A DNA stretch of 64,000 bases from Seiridium cupressi (lineage: Eukaryota; Ascomycota; Sordariomycetes; Amphisphaeriales; Sporocadaceae): NCBI GenBank assembly GCA_036674765.1, contig JARVKI010000016.1, positions 496,001-560,000 on the forward strand, written 5' to 3'. Shown here in pieces: positions 58,114-64,000 of the stretch. Position numbers and translations under genes: made by a program. Within the stretch, counting starts at the first letter, position 1, and the number at the start of each line of letters is the position of its first letter. The notes beneath the pieces were generated by a model. It saw only the letters and a list, made by a program, of their open reading frames with translations. It did no database searches and was not told where the DNA came from.

Positions 58114-59780
58114 CCTGTCGATTGATGATGGTTGGCTGTTGGGGTGGTGTCGTTAGTATTGCTGGGCTGAGGAAGGCAAATTGGTAGGAGCGCAAAAAGT
58201 TCACGATTGATTTTCATCAAAAGGTGGGCAGGTGCGCCAGCGGTGGGTTGGTGCCCCGAGCCCGAGGATTAACCCTTGTGGCTTGGTTCCTGTGGCTGTG
58301 AAATGTGTGGCTAGGGAGCTCTGAGAGTCTGCAGCTGCCACTGCCAACTGGCACATCTCAACATTGAGTTTTTGGCGTTCGGACCGATGCTGGGCTGTGA
58401 CTCGCTGATGAAGATACCAAGAGTGCCCATACTTTAGGCTGTTCCTGCTTGACCCAGACCTTTCATTCGGAGAGTAATAACTGCATCACAGATTCCTCCA
58501 AGTCATGTAAGGTGAGTTGACAATTCGGAATACGTTAGCTTTATTCGATGATGCAGGCTTTCTCTGTACTTCCTAACATCCATGATGGGTCTCGGGGCCG
58601 AGAGGCAGCGTGAAGCGAGTATCCTCTCGTCCAAATAATCGGCTATTCTTTCAAACAACGATGGCGAGCCAAAAAATCTAGACGCCTCACAACGTCACAC
58701 GGAGCCATGTTGACGATCCACTTATTCTCCGAAAACAATGTATTGTGCATTGATGCGGTAGAAAGCAACCGGAAGCAAGGAGGGCACAAGTTTGCATTGT
58801 ACGCGAGCCGTCACCAACAAGTCTATCGTCCTTCATTACAGCTAGTTCGTGGCAGTGCTGATCATGTATAATGCAATCGCCTTGGGAGTCGTCAACCCTT
58901 GACTTCGTGGTTCATGGGTCAAGAGCATCGTTGCATGGCTGCCTCTTGAAGCAAACAGCTCAGGTCCTCTACAATGAAGCCCAATCCAACACTGCCAAGT
59001 GGTCTTCGTGAAATCGAGGCCTGTCATCCGCCGCGGAAAGGACAACTGCAGTATCGTACCGGTCATTCCATTGTGTTGTAGCACAGCAGTTGTGACGTGT
59101 AACCTGCCTAGCTAAAAGTAAGCATGAACGCTATCGCCTTGAAATCCAACTGAGTTTCCGGCCCCTTGCGTCTATGAAACTTGAAACAATCCACAGAGGA
59201 CATCCAAGGACTGGCCAACGGGTATCGCAGCCATAGGGGCCGGGTTGGACCTGGCGCTACGGGGGGTTTTATGGCTCGCTCATCTAAGTCTGCCGATCCC
59301 GGTGGGTAATGCCGCTGGCTGAGGTGAGATCTGGTGTGGGTGCATACCGGTAAACATGCTTTTCTCTCTGGTTTGGGATCCTTTGGCTTGCCCTGATGGC
59401 CCGTTTCGGCAGACGGCTCGGATGATTGCATCAGTGATCTGCAGCCATGACATGCAGCGCCCGCTCCGTCAACGACGAAAAGGGAAATGTCTTGGCAGGG
59501 GGAACCCAAGGGCTACGACGTGTAGCACGGCATCTAGCGAGTATTCGTAGGCTAGCAGGCCCAGAAAAATCCCATTTGTGTAGGATGGCAGTGCAGTGGT
59601 TGGTATATTAATGAGTCGTAAGGAATGCTCCTAAGGATCGCCTACCGCCTGCCTTGAAATAGAAGGTATCTGCTCGTTCCTTCATCCACCACCGATCTCG
59701 TTCATCCTCGTTCTGCCCGTCTTCCAACAACACGCTCTACCATTATTCAACGTCGTAACATCACCACCGTCCTATCGAAT
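58114..59780. other. Divergent region between eL36 and the secreted-protein gene
   Basis: 1.67 kb containing the promoter of eL36 at the left and of the secreted protein at the right. A TATATTA motif occurs near 59603-59609, with CT-rich leader-like sequence at 59675-59760. No other gene is supported. Confidence 0.5.
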
Positions 59781-60333
59781 ATGCGTTTCTCCATGATCGT
59801 CGCTGGCCTCTTGGCCGAAATCGTCGCTTCGGCGACCTATAACGTACCCGTTGAGATGGACGCCACCGACGATTGCACACTACCTGCTGAATATACCATC
59901 TCGAATTTCGTTACTTTGGGAGACAGCTCGAATGGCACGCTCAACACGACATCATTCCACTTCACGGACTCCGACACGGGCATCGATACAGCCTGCCAGA
60001 AGAACTCGTCCTCGGTTTCCACCAACCCGAACGGCGGCGCTGCGCGGTATTACTGCGACGACGTCAATGTCGAATTCATATACCAGACTACTGGAATCGC
60101 CGGCCTGACCCTCATTGAGAAGGCGTGTCCCGACAGGTAAGCTGGTAGTGGCCGGAGTGACTATCTCCACATGGGCACTAATTCATTATTGTAGTGCATC
60201 GTCGACCAAGTACGAGGCATCCGGCCTCACTCAATTTAATCTTACCTGCACAGACACAACTGACGGCAGACTGTGTTCTTCCAACCAAACAATCACGAGC
60301 GAGTTCACCAGCTTAAACCCTGCTAGTAGCTAA
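59781..60333 (+). CDS. Small secreted cysteine-containing protein (possibly AA1-like)
   Basis: Two exons, 59781-60136 and 60195-60333, with a 58-bp intron (GTAAGC...TTGTAG), give 164 residues. A signal peptide (MRFSMIVAGLLAEIVASA) precedes a Thr/Ser/Asn-rich mature protein with six cysteines, enough for three disulfides, and several N-glycosylation sequons. The layout of beta-rich segments and the ending (LTQFNLTCTDTTDGRLCSSNQT) resemble fungal AA1-like small secreted proteins. That family assignment is from pattern memory and uncertain. Without the intron the frame would stop at 60138, losing the last two cysteines. Role unknown: surface or secreted; effector-like function is speculation. 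Confidence 0.8.
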
Positions 60334-61015
60334 GCAGCGCAGAAGACATGATCACGGGTCGCCTTGTAGCATGAGTACCCAAGGCTTAGACTGTTGGGAG
60401 GATATCACGAGGACTAAGGTTGTCAGTGTTGGTGTATGTTCCACGATAATTGCCACCGACACCTTCGACCCATGTAATAGTTTGGTGGAGGGAAAAGATA
60501 ATGTATACTCAGAGCAGATCCGAAAGATGCTATTGCATCAATCGGCCAATTCTCTGCTCAATAAAAACATTGTATAACCATCTCAACTACGATTATTCTC
60601 AGATTGACATTGCTGATTTCAGATGGTGGCGCTCGTTGCCAGCCGGATTTGAGTATTAGAGAGGCCTGGTACCCCACATTGGCGCCAAGGTCTGAAGTCT
60701 TCCCCAGCTTTTGGGGCTTTTGTGTGGGTGCTAAGCTAAAAATGTACCTGAGCTTAGCGAACTTCCCTTCCTAAACATCAATCACACGACTGCTTTTCAG
60801 CGGCAGTGACGCATGCCATGATGCGTCCTTCACTTGCCCGCTTTCCATTGTAATTTCATTGTACCAATTCAACCTACGTCCCCTACAAGACACAACTGTT
60901 GCCATTTCCTATCTACTCTGATCATCCTTGCGAATCACTATGGTTCGCGCTCACACAGCGATCCGACGACACTGACATCATCGCCTATTGTAACTTCAAG
61001 GATCCGCGCACCGAC
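60334..61015. other. Intergenic region upstream of the lipase gene
   Basis: 682 bp between two genes on the same strand. It holds the secreted-protein 3' end and the lipase promoter. Nothing else is evident. Confidence 0.5.
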
Positions 61016-62263
61016 ATGATCTCGAACTTCTCAGTGATATTCCTGGTGTTGTTGCAGACGGCGTCCATCCTTGCGACTCCGTCTTCTAGGTTGACTCAGC
61101 AACCTCTCGGAGCACAGAACGATGAATCGCCCAAGGGTATCTCGAATGCCTTCTTTGCCTCCCTGGAGCGTCTCTCGCGACTAGTTGACGTCGCCTACTG
61201 CGTCGGCACTACTGGCCTCACTCGACCTTTTGAATGTGCTTCACGCTGCAAAGACTTTCCGACACTGAACCTGATCACAACATGGAATACTGGGGTCTTG
61301 ATGAGCGACAGCTGTGGCTATATTGCTGTAGACCACAGCGCGAGGCTGGGGTCTGGGTCAATCAGAGATTCAAGTGCCAGCGATAAGCCAGGCGGTGGCA
61401 AGAGAGGTGCCATCATAGTTGCCTTCCGCGGCACCTACAGCATCACGAATACGGTTGTGGATTTGAGCACAGTACCTCAAGAGTATGTGCCATATCCATC
61501 ACCAGAGGATGGGGGAGATGAGCCTCCCGAGGAGCCCAAGCATAGGTGTAATAACTGTACCGTGCATATGGGTTTTCTCGCATCTTGGAAGATTGCTCGA
61601 GAGGATGTTCTACCGACTCTGAAGCCTCTTGTGTCACGATATCCTGATTACCCAATTTACCTTGTTGGCCACAGTCTCGGCGGCGCTGTGGCTGCATTGG
61701 CTGCGTTGGAAATGAGAGTCATTTTTGGCTGGAACAATGTCATCGTGACCACCTTTGGCGAGCCAAGAACTGGGAACGAGGGCTTCGTACGGTATCTTGA
61801 TGCCGTCTTCGACCTTGCAAATAATGAGACAGACCCGGAGGAGTGGCCTTATAGACGGCTTACTCATGTCGACGATCCCGTACCCCTTCTGCCGCTGCAC
61901 GAGTGGAGCTACAGGTCGCACGCTGGCGAGATATTCATCTCCAAGTCTGATCTGGCTCCCACTCCCGAGGACATCTGGCCATGTGTGGGCGATTATGATC
62001 CTAGGTGCATTGCAGGCTCAGAAGGCGAAGACCTGGACTCTACCCGGCTTAAGCTCCTTGCTGGCAGGGACGCGAAGGATGAGGTTCAAGCTGAGAGGAG
62101 ATGGGGCTTCCCATCGCGACTGAAGCTTTGGCAACTATTCTTCGCGCACCGTGACTATTTCTGGCGCCTGGGTTTATGCGTGCCAGGTGGTGATCCGTTC
62201 GACTGGGGTCGAGGCAGATATCCCAATATCACTCCGGATGACGCGGAGGGAGGTGAGCTATAG
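61016..62263 (+). CDS. Secreted class 3 (Rhizomucor-type) lipase
   Basis: A single exon of 415 residues from the ATG at 61016. The open frame extends upstream to 60899 but without an ATG. A hydrophobic signal peptide (FSVIFLVLLQTASILA) ends near residue 20. The alpha/beta-hydrolase core shows the lipase_3 features in order: GAIIVAFRGTYSITNTVVDL (oxyanion region), the nucleophile elbow LVGHSLGGAVA with Ser220, LTHVDDPVPLLP with the acid Asp near 285, and SHAGEIFI with His302. Substrates of such enzymes are triacylglycerols or related esters outside the cell. Many cysteines suggest disulfides. A Pro/Glu-rich insert (PSPEDGGDEPPEEPKHRC) precedes the elbow, and the C-terminus is extended by about 90 residues relative to the compact Rhizomucor enzyme. 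Confidence 0.93.
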   Translation: MISNFSVIFLVLLQTASILATPSSRLTQQPLGAQNDESPKGISNAFFASLERLSRLVDVAYCVGTTGLTRPFECASRCKDFPTLNLITTWNTGVLMSDSCGYIAVDHSARLGSGSIRDSSASDKPGGGKRGAIIVAFRGTYSITNTVVDLSTVPQEYVPYPSPEDGGDEPPEEPKHRCNNCTVHMGFLASWKIAREDVLPTLKPLVSRYPDYPIYLVGHSLGGAVAALAALEMRVIFGWNNVIVTTFGEPRTGNEGFVRYLDAVFDLANNETDPEEWPYRRLTHVDDPVPLLPLHEWSYRSHAGEIFISKSDLAPTPEDIWPCVGDYDPRCIAGSEGEDLDSTRLKLLAGRDAKDEVQAERRWGFPSRLKLWQLFFAHRDYFWRLGLCVPGGDPFDWGRGRYPNITPDDAEGGEL

Positions 62264-63478
62264 GCAGGCCCCTTGGCTGTCTATACTGTGTTGTACGAGA
62301 TATGATGTATGCTGGTGTTTTTGTTGGCAAGGCGTTGAGGTTGAATTTGCTGGAAGTTAGTTCAGATATGGACAAAACAGGTCATGACCTTAATGAGTGG
62401 CGCTCTGATAATTGCAACACGGTCGGGCATAGTAGCTAGTATCTAATATGTTACCGCCCACAGGCGGTCTTCTTTATTATTTTACTTCGTGTGTCGCTAT
62501 TCCTCCAGGGAATACCGAGGAACGTCGGTCCCAGAAGCTAGGAGAGGTCCTCATGCGCCCATGTAGCATGTTTCTGAAGTCATCGCCTTGGAACACGCTG
62601 TGGTTACGTTGTTCGAATTGGTCTACGACCTGCCAAAGGGTAATGGTATGAACTGCATGCCATACTAAGAAAAGCACAAGTACACGAGGAAGCTTCAGTA
62701 CTACCAACTTGTACTATCGTAAAAAGGCTCAACAAACATGGGTCTGTCACATGGCTTAAAAAATTAGCCTCCGTCTTCCCCAAGAGATCTTGTAGCGCTA
62801 AGACTTGAATACTAGTCACGTAAGGCGCTCGAGCAAACTAGCATTTACCAGCTCAGCATGGTATCTGATGACTGCGACTGTTCAGCGTTCGCATCATATC
62901 GGTTTTTGTGCGTCCGACTCCGAGAGCGTAAGACCTTCGGAGGTTATGCCCCAGCTCGGCATTGGGCATGCATTGCGTGGGAGGGCTTAGGAGTCTGTCT
63001 AGTCACACTACCGATGTGGTTCGGCATAGATGGGACTTATCTTCTTGCTGTCTAATACTGCAGGCAACCTATCGGCTGACGAAAAGAGGTCGACGGGGCG
63101 TGACTGGGAGACACGACTGCCAGCACAGCCCTCGGGCACGAGCCATTCAATGCCACGCGATAAGGCTAGGGGTCAAATGAGGGGTAGAGAAGAGAAGGAC
63201 TTTCGAAAAAGTGCTTGTTTACTGTTTTGGGCGCCTGGAGACATGGGGCGGTAGCTCAAGAAGAAAGTGAGTGCATACCATATCGGTCTAGAAGTGGTCA
63301 AACGTGGACAGAAGACATGCTCTGTTCGGCCACAGCATCACCTACTGTGGCTTCAGGGGACATTACGGGAAGTCTATGGTGCCGAAAAGGAGAGGGGAGA
63401 AGTCTAAAACCTGCTTTACACCTTTGAGCCAGAATCGGGCTAAGGACTGTGACACAGTCTGATCCCGGGCCTGTACGC

Positions 63479-63515
63479 CATGTGTGTGTGCATTGTGTGT
63501 TGTATTGTATTGTAG
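63479..63515 (+). repeat. TG-rich microsatellite
   Basis: GTGTGTGTG, then GTGTGTTG and repeated TATTG units form a degenerate simple repeat in the gene-free right end. Confidence 0.7.
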
Positions 63516-63913
63516 CTGGCAAGTCGACCAGTCTTTTTGGGGGCGCTCAGCTGGATATTTGCAGGTGATGCCAGGAGTGCCTCTGAGCTTCGAGGGCATC
63601 GTGAGTGTCTCAACGGGAGCGTCGCCTGGACCCTGAAAGACGCCTGCAAAGGCAAGCGTGTCTTGGTTCAAGGGTTGAAAGGGTCGACGATCGCGTGGCT
63701 AGCCTCAGGCTCATACCGAATCCGCTGGGACGGTGAGCCGGCTTGGCTGATTTGCGGTCCACAACGCGCTGAATTAGCAGCCTGATGAAGCCAACTGCGG
63801 GGAGCCTCCCGTACTAATTTTCATGGAAGGCCTCAGAAGCCAAAGGGTGGTATTCTAGAAGAGAGAGGGCTGCTGGGAGGAGGCAGTCTACAGTGTCCGG
63901 AATGCGGGTAATT

Positions 63914-63930
63914 GGGGGGGGGGGGGGGGG
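63914..63930 (+). repeat. Poly(G) tract, 17 bases
   Basis: Seventeen consecutive G flanked by AATT and TTTACAG. It may be a genuine homopolymer or an assembly/sequencing weak point. Confidence 0.8.
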
Positions 63931-64000
63931 TTTACAGTAATGCAAACAACAATAGACGCAGTTAGACGTCAATTTCCTCGTGAGGAGTAGAACAATCTTG

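Larger units (their letters stand above)
62264..64000. other. Gene-free right end of the window
   Basis: No open frame here has recognisable features. It contains a TG/TTGTA-rich microsatellite (about 63479-63515) and a 17-base G run at 63914-63930. Part of a gene beyond the window could start here but nothing supports one. Confidence 0.45.

Noticed and set aside
63537..63785. 82-residue plus-strand open frame at the right end
   Set aside because: Begins in a plausible context but shows no homology I recognise and no intron partner.
1..64000. Secondary-metabolite cluster, CRISPR array or transposon
   Set aside because: No synthase, tailoring enzyme, regularly spaced repeat array, transposase or reverse transcriptase frame is present.

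Overview
The window comes from a nuclear chromosome of a filamentous ascomycete fungus. The evidence is short (about 45-90 bp) GT-AG introns with CTAAC/CTGAC-like branch sites, compact genes on both strands, and a gene set typical of Pezizomycotina: a btgE-type GH17 cell-wall glucosidase, a class IV chitin synthase, a filamentous-type Polo kinase and small secreted proteins. Protein wording fits Sordariomycetes, probably Hypocreales, but that placement is inference. Nineteen protein-coding genes are supported. No RNA gene, CRISPR array, transposon or telomere was found.

Layout: 0.7-2.4 kb, secreted GH17 glucosidase (+). 4.7-6.9 kb, WD40 protein (-). 9.2-9.8 kb, cupin-like protein (-). 11.1-14.8 kb, class IV chitin synthase (-). 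20.6-23.0 kb, its likely activator of the Skt5/Chs4 family (+), head to head across 5.8 kb without a gene. 24.2-27.4 kb, Polo kinase (-), head to head with the mitochondrial OPA3 homologue (+, 28.3-29.0 kb). 29.7-30.6 kb, an unrecognised three-exon gene (+). 34.6-35.1 kb, a small multi-span membrane protein (+). 37.7-38.3 kb, an Rtc3/SBDS-domain stress protein (-). 39.7-42.9 kb, a seven-exon RhoGEF (-), head to head with the proteasome-assembly chaperone Nas2 (+, 44.0-44.7 kb). 45.8-46.7 kb, Ran GTPase (+). 49.7-52.9 kb, a SERCA calcium pump (+). 54.1-54.9 kb, proteasome subunit beta-3 (-), head to head with a TUG/UBX protein (+, 55.6-57.1 kb). 57.6-58.1 kb, ribosomal protein eL36 (-). 59.8-62.3 kb, a small secreted cysteine protein followed by a secreted class 3 lipase (both +).

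How the genes relate: most are independent housekeeping genes. The strongest functional link is cell-wall synthesis on the left: the GH17 glucosidase, the class IV (Chs3-type) chitin synthase and the prenylated Sel1-repeat activator, the latter two divergent. A looser theme is protein turnover: Nas2, Pup3 and the UBX-domain (probable Cdc48 cofactor) protein lie within 13 kb. The right end carries two adjacent secreted proteins.

The longest gene-free stretches are 14.8-20.6, 30.6-34.6, 46.7-49.7, 35.1-37.7, 2.4-4.7 and 6.9-9.2 kb. All exon boundaries were placed by hand from splice signals and reading-frame continuity; every listed gene closes in frame. No clearly novel system was seen. The best leads are the chitin synthase/activator pair, the 19-nt micro-exon in PUP3, the paired CRE-like sites upstream of RTC3 and the unrecognised gene at 29.7 kb.
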